Assembly: GCF_021739485.1 (NCBI RefSeq)
Contig: NZ_JAJFNK010000001.1
Location: 248,001-312,000, forward strand
Origin: Alicyclobacillus tolerans
GTDB taxonomy: Bacteria > Bacillota > Bacilli > Alicyclobacillales > Alicyclobacillaceae
Length of the DNA stretch: 64,000 bases
Direction of reading: 5' to 3'
The notes beneath the pieces are model-generated. The model had not been told where the DNA came from and did not search any database. It saw nothing but the letters and a program-made list of their open reading frames with translations. Shown here piece by piece: positions 27,381 to 35,893 of the stretch. Within the stretch, counting starts at the first letter, position 1. Every line of letters starts with the position of its first letter. The position numbers were made by a program, and so were the translations under genes.

Positions 27381-28244
27381 TCAGCTTTTTGGTTTGGGAG
27401 GACGCGGCTGCGCCAAAACGTAGGACGCAACATCGGTGGCTTGCTGCAATGTGAGGCTGCCAGGGTTCGAGGCTGGCATGTTGTTTTTGACAAATGCAGC
27501 CATGTTGGCCAGCTTGTGCATTCCAGCACCGGCGTTAAAGGAGTTCGGACCCCACAGGGGCGGTCCACTGACTCCTTGACCGGTTGAACCGTGACATACG
27601 GCGCAGGTTTGTTGGAAGATGACCTGTCCTTGCTTTGGGTCCGGTTTCGGAAGCGAACTCGTCAACTTGGATCCAGACCCGTTGCCAATCCACGAGGGTT
27701 TGGTGTCTTCGGGAACTCCCGTGGAGATCCATGACAGATACGCCTCAATCGCAGCCATGTCTTTGCTGTTGGCCGGGAGGGGTTTCCCGTTCCCGCTGTT
27801 CATGAAACACTCGTTGATGCGTTGGCTCAAATTGATGACCCGTTTGTCACGGCTGGTGTAGTCCGGAAATTGAGTGGCTGCTCCGACCAAAGGCAGCGCT
27901 TTTTCATCCGTCCCGCCGTTGATATGACATGACGAGCACGTCAACTGATCCAGGTTGTACTGCGGGAGCATGCTGTGGGTGTTGTTGAACAGCTGTTGAC
28001 CCAATTTAATGGCGTCTGCTTTGTGCCCGCTGGGCATCGTGCTGGGAGGCTTAAACGAAATCTGGGTGGTTGTCGATGCGTTTCCGGCTGGAGCCGGCGA
28101 CGGCGATGGTGCCGGCTGGGTAGGCGCTGCTTGGTTTTTCGGCAACTGGATAATGAGGCCAATGTTCAGGCCCAGACCCAACACAAAAATGGTTGCAATA
28201 ATAGCGGTAATGGATGGCTGACGTTGACGTTGGGGCCCAGCCAA
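27381..28244 (-). CDS. tsdA: Dihaem cytochrome c, TsdA-like thiosulfate dehydrogenase
   Basis: 287 aa anchored by an N-terminal membrane helix (about 12-33), then a Pro/Ala linker and two haem c domains: CSSCH (103-107) and CAVCH (214-218). RINECFMNSGNGKPL places a Cys (146) where TsdA enzymes have their conserved axial Cys ligand of haem 1, and a Met-containing NNMPAS lies near the second haem. TsdA interconverts thiosulfate and tetrathionate. TTG 28244 is the start (AAAGGAG nine bases upstream); an out-of-frame ATG sits between them. Haem attachment would require the Ccm operon at 46-53 kb. Confidence 0.88.
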   Translation of the reverse strand: MAGPQRQRQPSITAIIATIFVLGLGLNIGLIIQLPKNQAAPTQPAPSPSPAPAGNASTTTQISFKPPSTMPSGHKADAIKLGQQLFNNTHSMLPQYNLDQLTCSSCHINGGTDEKALPLVGAATQFPDYTSRDKRVINLSQRINECFMNSGNGKPLPANSKDMAAIEAYLSWISTGVPEDTKPSWIGNGSGSKLTSSLPKPDPKQGQVIFQQTCAVCHGSTGQGVSGPPLWGPNSFNAGAGMHKLANMAAFVKNNMPASNPGSLTLQQATDVASYVLAQPRPPKPKS

Positions 28245-28451
28245 GGTTCATCACTCCTTTATCTAGTAAAACAATACCCCCAAAGGTACAAAGATACGAT
28301 AACAAATTCCCAGAATTAATGCAATAAATACATAAGAGATAAGATTTTGTAATAATTATCCTGGAAGTTTCCATCTGGGTCGCTCTCGTTTGGTTTTGCG
28401 GCCGCAGGAGGATGACAAAAGGTGCACCGCGACGTCAGGAGGGTTTTCGTC

Positions 28452-28497
28452 AATAAAAAACCGGTCCGTCAAGCCGGTTCGCGTTGACGGATCGGTT
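28452..28497 (-). terminator. Terminator of the GT51 gene
   Basis: AACCGGTCCGTCAA (28459-28472) pairs with TTGACGGATCGGTT (28484-28497) with one mismatch; on the minus strand it ends in TTTTTTATTG. The rest of the 320-bp gap 28245-28564 holds only the AT-rich upstream region of tsdA. Confidence 0.85.
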
Positions 28498-28564
28498 GCT
28501 TTGGGTATTGACGTTGCACCGGGAAGTTTTCGCTGCGGGCAACGGGTTTGTAGGGGGGTGTAGA

Positions 28565-29299
28565 CTAAACCAATGCGATGGGTTGGCGCGCAATCTCTTT
28601 TGCTTTGTGAGTGGAAATCACCCCCGTCGCCACCATGCTGTTGAGGACGACGTTTTGTCTCTTTTTGGCCAAAGTTAAGGAATGGAACGGGTCAAACAGC
28701 GTTGGGGAATTGGGGATTCCGGCCAGCATGGTCAACTCTCCCTGATTTAGTCGTGCAGGTACTCGACCAAAGTACGTATGGGCGGCTTGATAAATTCCAT
28801 AGGCGCCGTTCCCAAAATAGATGTCGTTCGCATACAAGGTGAGAATTTCATCTTTGCTCATGGTGTCATACAGTCCAATGGCATCGATAATCTCAACCAT
28901 TTTCCAAGGTATCGATTTTTTGGTGTGGCGTAAAACTGTGTTGTGCACGAGTTGTTGGGTGATTGTGGAGCCGCCCTGGACAAACTTGCCGGACTCAAGG
29001 TCTACGAGCGACGCCCGGATAATCGCGACGGGATCGATGCCAATATTGCTGTAAAAGGTACGGTCTTCGGTAGAGACGACGGCTTTTCGATAGGTTGCCG
29101 GGATTTGGGAGTAGGTAAGGAAGTGTCCGTGGCGCAAGGAAATTCGTTGCATGACGTCCTGGCGCACCTTTGCGGCGATGGGGTCGACGTGGGTGAAGTA
29201 GTATTTGATCCCGTACCATGCTCCGGTCAATAGGACGAATACAGTTGCCGCCGCAGCAAGAACGTAACGAATCGAGCGTTTGTGTGTCCCCCTGTGCAT
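28565..29299 (-). CDS. Monofunctional GT51 peptidoglycan glycosyltransferase
   Basis: 244 aa: one N-terminal membrane anchor (about 10-32), then the GT51 domain that polymerises lipid II. The catalytic Glu is in VVSTEDRTFYSNIGIDP, with QGGSTITQQLVHN, a KDEILTLYANDIYFGNGAYGI-like motif, and LTMLAGIPNSPTLFDP. No transpeptidase domain follows, so it is MtgA-like rather than a class A PBP. ATG/GTG start near 29299; divergent from the cupredoxin gene. Confidence 0.92.
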   Translation of the reverse strand: MHRGTHKRSIRYVLAAAATVFVLLTGAWYGIKYYFTHVDPIAAKVRQDVMQRISLRHGHFLTYSQIPATYRKAVVSTEDRTFYSNIGIDPVAIIRASLVDLESGKFVQGGSTITQQLVHNTVLRHTKKSIPWKMVEIIDAIGLYDTMSKDEILTLYANDIYFGNGAYGIYQAAHTYFGRVPARLNQGELTMLAGIPNSPTLFDPFHSLTLAKKRQNVVLNSMVATGVISTHKAKEIARQPIALV

Positions 29300-29583
29300 G
29301 ACGCTTCACCTCGCTTCAAACATCCACTTGTCTCACGAATTTTCATCATACAGTATAGCTTCACAAGTTTGAAACGGTGTTGAATGGCAACCTTGGCGGT
29401 CTGTTTGATACGTTGGCGTTAGTACAATTGACCTATGGCTTAAGTTGCCAGAGTGCTTAGAGTAACAGGTCATATTCGAGTAGTAGAAAAAGAGCGAAAA
29501 AACGGTCTTCTTGGAACTGTGAGCAACCTCCTGTCATCCCTAATAATCCGTACATAGGGTAATTCATTTGGGAGGGGACACAA

Positions 29584-30489
29584 ATGATTAAAAAAGTAGT
29601 CTGGGCATCCATTGCATTATCAGCGTTATTGGTAGCAGGATGTGGTACAACGAACAATAGTCCAAACCCGAGCACCGCACCTGCCAATGCGACTGGGCAA
29701 ACTGCCAATCAAACTACGGCAGCCAATGCGACTGCCACTGCCACATCGACGAATCAAAATACGTTAAAAGCGCAAGAAATCGACCTGACGGTGCTTCCTG
29801 GGGCACACCTTGGCCCAGACGGGAAAAAGCACGACACGTTCTCACCGGCTGACTTTACGGTCGTGCAAGGCGTCCCTGTGAAATTGACGGTGTACAACTA
29901 CGACGGCGGTACGCATACGGTCACCAATGCGGACCTTGGGTTAAACCTGCAAGTCAAAGGAAGTTCCCACAAGGGGGTTCCAGCTGCAAGCACAGTCACT
30001 TTCACCCCGACGAAAGCGGGTGATTTTACCTGGCAGTGCATGGACCCTTGCGACGGAGAAGCCGGAGGCTGGGCGATGACGCACGACGGCTACATGCAAG
30101 GCGTGATTCACGTCGTACCCAATAACAACGACAAACAGTACGTCACATTGACCATTAAAGATGGTTTGCAATACGCTTCTGCGGATGGAAAACTTCACGA
30201 CTCGTATTCACCAGCGGACTTTACTGTGCAAAAGGGCATCCCGGTGACGGTGACGGTTGTAAACTACGACAGCGGTGAGCACAGTCTGACCGCACCGGAG
30301 ATTGGAGTCAATCAAGTGTTCCAAGGTGCCAAAAAAGACGGAGACCCGTCCGTGACTACGTTTAGCTTTACCCCAGATCAAACGGGCAACTTCACCTGGC
30401 ACTGCGAGATTAAATGCGACGGAGGCATGACGAGTTATGCCATGACACACCCGGGTTACATGATGGGTACCATCCACGTCGTATCCTGA
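29584..30489 (+). CDS. Lipoprotein with two tandem CuA-like cupredoxin domains
   Basis: 301 aa. Lipobox LVAGC (Cys20), a Thr/Asn/Ala-rich linker, then two homologous domains (about 62-178 and 185-301). Each begins DLTVLPGAHLGPDGKKHDTF-like or LTIKDGLQYASADGKLHDSY-like, with SPADFTV. Each keeps a His (111; 233), a Cys-x3-Cys (152/156; 274/278), a His (167; 289) and a Met (171; 293), i.e. the ligand set of a CuA centre, but with a longer Cys-His spacing than cytochrome oxidase subunit II. Likely a periplasm-side copper electron carrier or copper chaperone; function is inference. ATG start after GGGAGG. Confidence 0.85.
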   Translation: MIKKVVWASIALSALLVAGCGTTNNSPNPSTAPANATGQTANQTTAANATATATSTNQNTLKAQEIDLTVLPGAHLGPDGKKHDTFSPADFTVVQGVPVKLTVYNYDGGTHTVTNADLGLNLQVKGSSHKGVPAASTVTFTPTKAGDFTWQCMDPCDGEAGGWAMTHDGYMQGVIHVVPNNNDKQYVTLTIKDGLQYASADGKLHDSYSPADFTVQKGIPVTVTVVNYDSGEHSLTAPEIGVNQVFQGAKKDGDPSVTTFSFTPDQTGNFTWHCEIKCDGGMTSYAMTHPGYMMGTIHVVS

Positions 30490-30549
30490 ATTCAGACGGT
30501 ATCAACCCGGCATAAATCGTTGGGCTAAACGCCTTTTTGAAGCTGTTCG

Positions 30550-30580
30550 GACGCGGGACCCTCATCAGGTCTCGCGTCTT
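30550..30580 (+). terminator. Terminator after the cupredoxin gene
   Basis: GACGCGGGACC (30550-30560) pairs with GGTCTCGCGTC (30568-30578), one mismatch, followed by TTATGGTCTTT. Confidence 0.7.
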
Positions 30581-30713
30581 ATGGTCTTTAAACATGGGAG
30601 ACGAAGGCCCGAACCTAAACAACCTCCGCCAACGCTATTGCCCAGTTGTTTTTGCCCACTCCAGGTGTCCCATCCTTGCATAGTCTACAGATGACTTGAG
30701 GGGGGACTGTCAA

Positions 30714-31484
30714 TTGCAGCGCAAACCAGAACTGGGCAAGTATCTATTGTGGTTGTTATTTCGGCGCCACGCCGGTATCCGACGTTATTTACCCGCGACA
30801 AAACGCTATTCACGTCAAACTCTTGGAGAGTTTCTAAAGAGTTACCAAACGGTCTACGTTAAACCGGTTGCTGGCAGCATGGGAAGAGGAATCCTGAAGG
30901 TTTGGCAGACGCGTGGAAAGATCGCTGTGCAAAAGACTACAGACCGGCCGCGCTTATACGCGACGCTGCCGGAAGCTTGCCGCTACATTGATGCGCAGCG
31001 GCAGGGCAAGGCCTATATCGTACAGCAAGGGCTCGAATTAGCGACGGTAGGCGGCCGTCCGTTTGACATCCGGGTGATGATGCAAAGGGAAAAACCCGGC
31101 GGGAAGTGGCAGTACTCTGGGAGTGTCGCCAAAATTGCCGGAAAGGGCAGTGTCGTTACGAATGTGGCTCTCAGCCGCGGCACTGTGATGGAGGTGCAGG
31201 CCGCACTGCGGCAGGCTTTTCGGTGGAGTGAGCCGAAAATCAACAGCTACATGCAACAAATGGTTAAATTGTCGTTTCAGGCTGCCAGTCACTTCGATAC
31301 GTATCAAAAATACCGGGAACTGGGATTTGACATCGCAATCGACCGCAACGGACGGATTTGGCTCATCGAAGAGAACACAGGTCCCAGCCACGGTTTATTT
31401 GCCAAACTCACCTCGAACAAAACGATGTATCGCACGATTCAAAGGCGTGCGGCTCTATACCGGAAAATGCGTCGAAAGGTGTGA
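30714..31484 (+). CDS. YheC/YheD-like ATP-grasp endospore coat protein
   Basis: 256 aa with an ATP-grasp layout: YVKPVAGSMGRGILKVW (P-loop-like region), AYIVQQGLELATVGGRPFDIRVMMQ, ELGFDIAIDRNGRIWLIEENTGPSH (metal-binding Glu/Asn). It resembles the YheC/YheD family of spore-coat-associated proteins, which ligate unknown acceptors. TTG 30714 follows GAGGGGGGA; an earlier TTG lies upstream of that ribosome site and is rejected. Confidence 0.85.
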   Translation: MQRKPELGKYLLWLLFRRHAGIRRYLPATKRYSRQTLGEFLKSYQTVYVKPVAGSMGRGILKVWQTRGKIAVQKTTDRPRLYATLPEACRYIDAQRQGKAYIVQQGLELATVGGRPFDIRVMMQREKPGGKWQYSGSVAKIAGKGSVVTNVALSRGTVMEVQAALRQAFRWSEPKINSYMQQMVKLSFQAASHFDTYQKYRELGFDIAIDRNGRIWLIEENTGPSHGLFAKLTSNKTMYRTIQRRAALYRKMRRKV

Positions 31485-31489
31485 TTCAT

Positions 31490-31573
31490 GTGAGTTGGAA
31501 GAAATGGGCGTGGCTCCCGATTGTCTTCATTGTACAAAGAAGTTTGTGGAGAAATTATTTTCGTCGGCCCTAG
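31490..31573 (+). CDS. Possible 27-aa membrane peptide
   Basis: Short frame encoding VSWKKWAWLPIVFIVQ followed by a basic tail. GTG start preceded by AAAGGTG at eight bases, immediately after the YheC/D gene. Hydrophobic centre with basic ends looks like a small membrane peptide, but it is short enough to be chance. Confidence 0.3.
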   Translation: MSWKKWAWLPIVFIVQRSLWRNYFRRP

Positions 31574-32148
31574 TCAAAACAAAGGTCGCCCGGCACGAAA
31601 TTGGTCATGCCGGGATCGGAACGTATGGATCACGGCTTCTCTCGAAACAACGGGTTCGTGATAAGCGTCCATTTTGTTCCCGGTCCCGGTAAATGGAAAT
31701 GGGCACACTGGAGTACACCCCAAACAATTTTGACCCCATAGGACAAGCCCGCCGTTACTTGACATAGTCCGAACACCTAGAGGCGTTGCGACCCCACCTC
31801 GGGAGCAATGACCCCCCATGCAACGAAAACCATGGAAACCACTACGGAAACGTAGAAAACCATTGGTCTTCGGCCTTTGGCTTCCTTCTCACGATGTCCC
31901 AGTTTTATACAAAAAAGAGACGGTGTCATATGGGAATGACGGGTATCAAACGTATCACACGGGAGTAGTTTATCCAGTCCGATTGGACTGGATAAAATGC
32001 TCCAAACCTCACTGTCCAGTTGCTCACACCTGCATTATCCTAAGGGCGAAGTTTTAGCAACACAAATGACTCTTTCTTCTTTTGGCCAACAACGACTGTG
32101 TTGAGCGATGGAATGAGTCGAGTAGGTTTTCGAGAGGAGGTACCACTC
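31574..32148. other. Intergenic region with a perfect hairpin and one doubtful ORF
   Basis: A 575-bp stretch. It contains a perfect 12-bp inverted repeat with a 4-base loop, TTTATCCAGTCC (31969-31980)/GGACTGGATAAA (31985-31996), lacking a T run. A 79-codon frame at 31818-32057 runs through it but has a poorly placed ribosome site (GGGAG 12 bases upstream); the hairpin would lie inside it. Confidence 0.45.
31818..32057 (+). CDS. Doubtful 79-aa hypothetical protein
   Basis: Begins MQRKPWKPLRKRRKPLVFG and is basic and Cys/His-containing at the end. Weak ribosome site, no recognised family, and a perfect hairpin inside it. Included for completeness only. Confidence 0.25.
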   Translation: MQRKPWKPLRKRRKPLVFGLWLPSHDVPVLYKKETVSYGNDGYQTYHTGVVYPVRLDWIKCSKPHCPVAHTCIILRAKF

Positions 32149-32457
32149 GTGTATGTAGTTCTTAACGTACTCGATGTTACACCTGACAAAAAAGACGCTG
32201 TTGCGGAAAAATTTATTCTGAGTTCCGAGAAAATGAAACAAATTCCTGGCTGCGTAGAATTCCAATTTTTAAGTTCGCCAACCGAAGGTAAACAAGTAGT
32301 TTACACGAAATGGGAATCGGAGCAGGACTACCAACGGTGGAAAAACAGCGAGGAGTTCCAAACTGACCACGAGAGGCGTCACCGCGTGGGGATTACGGCG
32401 AGCAAGTCGAACATCGAGACGTACAACGTGGTGTACGAGGGTAGATATCGGCACTAA
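32149..32457 (+). CDS. Antibiotic biosynthesis monooxygenase (ABM)/HmoA-like protein
   Basis: 102 aa with the dimeric alpha/beta ABM fold: YVVLNVLDVTPDKKDAVAEKF, IPGCVEFQFLSSP, KQVVYTKWESEQDYQRWKNS, FQTDH. Relatives degrade haem or act as small monooxygenases, but no catalytic Asn/Trp/His set could be assigned here. GTG 32149 has GAGGAGG eight bases upstream. Confidence 0.85.
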   Translation: MYVVLNVLDVTPDKKDAVAEKFILSSEKMKQIPGCVEFQFLSSPTEGKQVVYTKWESEQDYQRWKNSEEFQTDHERRHRVGITASKSNIETYNVVYEGRYRH

Positions 32458-32543
32458 GTGCGAAAGCTTTCAAGGGAATTTCAATCTTGAAGGTTCACCA
32501 TATTCATCGGTCCGCACAACCAAAGAGCAACCTATCAATCCGA

Positions 32544-32579
32544 GTGAAAAGGCAGCGACACACGTCGCTGCCTTTTCAC
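32544..32579. terminator. Symmetric bidirectional terminator
   Basis: A perfect 16-bp inverted repeat GTGAAAAGGCAGCGAC (32544-32559)/GTCGCTGCCTTTTCAC (32564-32579) with loop ACAC. It ends the ABM transcript. Confidence 0.9.
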
Positions 32580-32713
32580 AATGCAGCGCACTCTCGATGC
32601 CCAAGTGGTGAATTTGCTCGCAAACGTTTCCGTTCTGCATGCAGGTATGGTGTCCCTTGTTGCGCTACAATGAAACATAGTGTACTCAATTTACGCGGGC
32701 AGGAGGGACTTCC

Positions 32714-33232
32714 TTGGTGCGCATTGGCGTGATTGGGCAATCGGGGGAAATTGCAGAACCCGTTGCTCGTTTGGCAGAAGAGGTCGGTCGAGAGATTGGC
32801 AACAGGGGCTTTGTGTTATTGACGGGCGGAACGACTGGCGTCATGGAATGGGCGTCCCGCGGGTGTAAATCTGCCGGGGGGTTGGTCGTCGGCATCTTAC
32901 CTGGGGACGAAACAGCGGTGGCAAACCAATACGTCGATATTCCCATTACCACAGGATTTGGTTTTGACTACAGGAGTCTTGTACTGGTTCATTCTTCCGA
33001 CGTACTCATTATGGTCAGCGGAGGGAATGGCACATTGGGGGAACTTTCGGCAGCCTACTTGAACCAGCGCCCTGTGGTGGTCGTGGAACCGACAGGAGGA
33101 TGGGCAGCGCGTGTCCGGGAAGTGGCCTACGACGGAAAGTTCTTGGATCACAGAAAGACGATGGAGCTTGGATTTGCTCAGACATCCGAGGAAGCCTTGG
33201 ATATGGCGGTCCGTTTGATTCAAAAGCGATAA
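32714..33232 (+). CDS. TIGR00725/LOG-like SLOG-fold protein
   Basis: 172 aa of the TIGR00725 branch of the lysine-decarboxylase-like (LOG/SLOG) superfamily: IGVIGQSGE, LLTGGTTGVMEWASRGCKSAGG, VGILPG, and VSGGNGTLGELSAAY with the nucleotide-binding GGxGTxxE. Related LOG enzymes release free bases from nucleoside monophosphates; the role of this branch is unknown. AGGAGGG precedes TTG 32714 (spacing 6) or GTG 32717 (spacing 9). Confidence 0.85.
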   Translation: MVRIGVIGQSGEIAEPVARLAEEVGREIGNRGFVLLTGGTTGVMEWASRGCKSAGGLVVGILPGDETAVANQYVDIPITTGFGFDYRSLVLVHSSDVLIMVSGGNGTLGELSAAYLNQRPVVVVEPTGGWAARVREVAYDGKFLDHRKTMELGFAQTSEEALDMAVRLIQKR

Positions 33233-33329
33233 TTCACGGAGATTTGGAATCCGCGCGAATTGGAATACGGGCCATCGCGTCTCTGTCGGCACGGCGGAAC
33301 TAGGGGCATCTACAAAGCACGTGACTTAC

Positions 33330-33351
33330 AGGGCAGAATTGGCCCTTTTTT
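33330..33351 (+). terminator. Terminator after the SLOG gene
   Basis: AGGGC (33330-33334) pairs with GCCCT (33342-33346), continuing into a run of six Ts. Confidence 0.7.
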
Positions 33352-33440
33352 GGTTTGTCCAGAGTGAAAGAGGCAAGATAGTTGACCCTAGCAGCGAGAC
33401 CTAGTTTCGCATACGACTGTGTATGAGAGGAGGGAAATGT

Positions 33441-33740
33441 ATGGCGGTTACGAGAGGTCAATGTATGGGCATGGTGGGGCAATGGGTCCGTTTCACGACG
33501 CCTTGGGGTGTTCACCAGGGAGTCATTGCAGGTGTGAACAATCGCGCTGTCCTCGTTCGTGTGCCTCGTCGCTATGCTCCCGCACTAATGAGTCACACCC
33601 AGCCTACAAACCAGTCCGACTCAGATAAGCTCGACCTGGCTTTGACTCAGTATGGTTATGGCTATGGCGGCGGTTGGGGGTATCCCGGTTACGGCGGTTG
33701 GTACGGCGGCTGGTGGTGGTGGTGGCTGGCCTTCCCGTGA
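33441..33740 (+). CDS. Small Gly/Tyr/Trp-rich protein, paralogue A
   Basis: 99 aa. The N-terminal part (residues about 1-50) contains GQWVRFTTPWGVHQGVI and NNRAVLVRVPRRYAPA; a linker leads to KLDLALTQYGYGYGGGW and a tail of Gly, Tyr and Trp ending in five consecutive Trp. ATG 33441 is fixed by GAGGAGGG six bases upstream. A paralogue sits at 39917-40249 with the same order of motifs. Gly/Tyr-rich tails are common in spore coat and surface proteins, so a coat role is inferred. Confidence 0.8.
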   Translation: MAVTRGQCMGMVGQWVRFTTPWGVHQGVIAGVNNRAVLVRVPRRYAPALMSHTQPTNQSDSDKLDLALTQYGYGYGGGWGYPGYGGWYGGWWWWWLAFP

Positions 33741-34056
33741 CACTCAAAAAACACCTGGAGTTGGAGTTGCGTCGTCATGCAAGGCAGTTCGCTGCCTGCC
33801 GACCGCTGACGCATGGGCGGAGGCAAAAGCTTGATGAACGGAACGGATTATAACTTCGGTATGTTTCCCGTTTGATGTTTACGGATATTTAACGTGTTCT
33901 TAATGTTGTTGCCAGGATGCGGGCCGTATAATCACCGCTAAGAGACCTTTTAAAGGCCAGCACTTGCGACCGATGACTCGCAGTGGCTTATTTGTTATTT
34001 AACGGGTTGCATCATGAGGTTTTCGATGGCAAGCAGAGAGATTATGGAGGGTTCCT
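33741..34056 (+). promoter_or_regulatory. Promoter and structured leader of the 29-aa gene
   Basis: A perfect TATAAT (33927-33932), with only a weak TTGTTG upstream, precedes a leader of about 115 bases. The leader contains palindrome CCTTTTAAAGG (33946-33956) and a hairpin TGCGA/TCGCA (33964-33982 region) framed by GCCA and TGGC. An 18-base block at 33945-33962 recurs (16 of 18) at 36155-36172. Nothing is seen in 33741-33900. Confidence 0.45.
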
Positions 34057-34146
34057 ATGAGTGATGAGTTGGCCGTGATGAGTGTTTCTATTGTTACTGC
34101 ACTCGTAATACTGGCAGCACTGTTGGCTACATTTAATGTAATTTGA
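34057..34146 (+). CDS. 29-aa single-helix membrane protein
   Basis: MSDELAVMSVSIVTALVILA then a hydrophobic end (ALLATFNVI): one membrane helix covering most of the chain. ATG with GGAGGG five bases upstream and a promoter with a structured leader. Similar tiny membrane proteins are made during sporulation in Bacilli, but no named family was recognised. Confidence 0.6.
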   Translation: MSDELAVMSVSIVTALVILAALLATFNVI

Positions 34147-34402
34147 CCTCACACCATGAGAACAGACTTGTTCAGCTTCCGTAAAGCCTGCATGAACGAG
34201 AGGCATCTGCGTATGAACCAATAGGTGCTGGATAAGCTAATGAGTAGATACAAGGCACAGGGTGGCGGAAATGGGTTCGTTGGATTCGTTGGTCGTCTCT
34301 CATGACTCTCTGATTAGAATGAGACAAATCCCCTCAACCATATAGGTTAACATCTACGCAGGGGAGGTATATCTGCCCAATACCAGACGGTGGGTGAATC
34401 AC

Positions 34403-35029
34403 ATGGGAATTCACGCGTTTTTCAAAAGTCTAAATGAGCTAGAACGTATTTTTCGCGCTCCCGGGAAGTTCAAGTTTGAAGAACACAATATTTCCAGTCA
34501 CAGTTTTAAGGTCGCTCAATATGCCCAATTTTTAGGTACGGTTGAAGAAATGAATGGGGTCACTATCAACTGGAAGTCGCTTTATGAGAAGGCGTTGAAC
34601 CACGACTATGCGGAGGTTTTTATCGGAGACATTAAAACACCGGTGAAGTATGCTTCGATGGAACTGCGCAAGTTGCTTTTGGATGTCGAAGAAGAAATGA
34701 CTAAAAAATTTATCGAGAACGAGCTTCCGGATGAATTTAAGGACCTTTACCGTGAAAAATTGAAAGAGGGCAAAGACGATACGGTCGAGGGAAAGATTCT
34801 GCAAGTCGCCGATAAAATGGATCAAGTGTACGAAGTTTACCAGGAGATCCAGAAAGGGAACACGGAACCTGGTTTTGTGACGATGTATAAAGATGCACTC
34901 AACGTGATTCAACAGATAGACCTTCATTGCGTGACATATTTTTTAGATGTTATTTTGCCGGATATGCTCAGTGAACGTCAGGCTTCCAGTATTGACCTTA
35001 AAGCCATCACCAACGAAGTGTTAATGTAG
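34403..35029 (+). CDS. HD-domain nucleotidase, YfbR-like
   Basis: 208 aa HD-superfamily protein: His in SSHSFKVAQYA, the HD pair in ALNHDYAEVFIGDIKTPVKYA, and a distal Asp in VADKMDQVYEVYQE. This is the pattern of YfbR-type 5'-deoxynucleotidases that dephosphorylate dNMPs. ATG 34403 preferred (GGTGG nine bases upstream) over GTG 34394. The preceding 256 bp (34147-34402) hold no gene. Confidence 0.85.
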   Translation: MGIHAFFKSLNELERIFRAPGKFKFEEHNISSHSFKVAQYAQFLGTVEEMNGVTINWKSLYEKALNHDYAEVFIGDIKTPVKYASMELRKLLLDVEEEMTKKFIENELPDEFKDLYREKLKEGKDDTVEGKILQVADKMDQVYEVYQEIQKGNTEPGFVTMYKDALNVIQQIDLHCVTYFLDVILPDMLSERQASSIDLKAITNEVLM

Positions 35030-35083
35030 GGTTTCTTACTGAAATGGGTTTTCAAGTACCCTTTTGAAGACGTACAGATTCAC

Positions 35084-35824
35084 TTACAGATACGCAGGAA
35101 TATTCAACAACGCCGATACTGTTTTGAAGGTATATCCCTCACGGCGCAGGGTTTGAATGATATATGGCAGGGCTTGAACGGTGCCGTCCAAGCTTTCTCC
35201 CCTTCCCCCGGCAAAGTGCATTAAAATAATGGCGCCTGGTTCGGTATGTCCCAAGACATTCGCCACAACCTGTTTGCGCGTAAGACCTGACCAGTCCAAA
35301 CTGTCCACGTTCCAATACAAGATTTTCATACCTAGGGCGATGACTTCGCGAATGACTTCATCGTTGAGTGCCCCGTACGGAGGACGGAAGAAGCGAGGCC
35401 GCACACCCGTTATTTGCTCAATCAAAAGGTTCGTCTGTTCAATTTGCCGCTTAGCTTTGGCTACCGGGATCTTCGTAAAGTTTGGGTGGCTCCAACTGTG
35501 ATTTTCGACATTGTGGCCCTCCTGGATGATCTGTTCAAGCATGTGCGGGCTTTGTTGGACTCTTTGACCCACACAATTGAATTCAGCTTTCACGCCGTAC
35601 TGTGCCAAAACAGACAGAATACGTGGCGTCCAAACCCTATCCGGTCCATCGTCAAACGTGAGGGCTGCTTCTCTGCGATCGGTGGGTCCATGTAATATCA
35701 CGTCATTTGGGTATAGAGCATGCCAATCGACGTGTTGGCTGTGAGGAGGGCGTTCCGAAAGCCGCTCGGGACCGTGGTAAAAAGGAGAATTCCAAGCATA
35801 GGGCTTTGGAGTCCATGAATACAT
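35084..35824 (-). CDS. Polysaccharide deacetylase (NodB/CE4)
   Basis: 246 aa. The NodB motifs are all seen: AALTFDDGPD (catalytic and metal Asp), NHSWSHPNF (metal His pair), RFFRPPYGALN, NVDSLDW and IILMHFAGG. No signal peptide, so it acts inside the cell or the developing spore, as some sporulation deacetylases do. ATG with GAGGAA upstream. A 68-aa gene precedes it on the same strand, 69 bp apart. Confidence 0.93.
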   Translation of the reverse strand: MYSWTPKPYAWNSPFYHGPERLSERPPHSQHVDWHALYPNDVILHGPTDRREAALTFDDGPDRVWTPRILSVLAQYGVKAEFNCVGQRVQQSPHMLEQIIQEGHNVENHSWSHPNFTKIPVAKAKRQIEQTNLLIEQITGVRPRFFRPPYGALNDEVIREVIALGMKILYWNVDSLDWSGLTRKQVVANVLGHTEPGAIILMHFAGGRGESLDGTVQALPYIIQTLRREGYTFKTVSALLNIPAYL

Positions 35825-35893
35825 AGATTTTTCCTCATTTCGAGATCATTTTCGATACCCACAGATGTGACATAACATATGTAGGGCATCCGG

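Noticed and set aside
28051..28374. ATG directly after AAAGGAG upstream of tsdA, opening a different frame
   Set aside because: It lies in the spacer to the TTG start of tsdA; its product has no cytochrome motifs and overlaps the gene out of frame.
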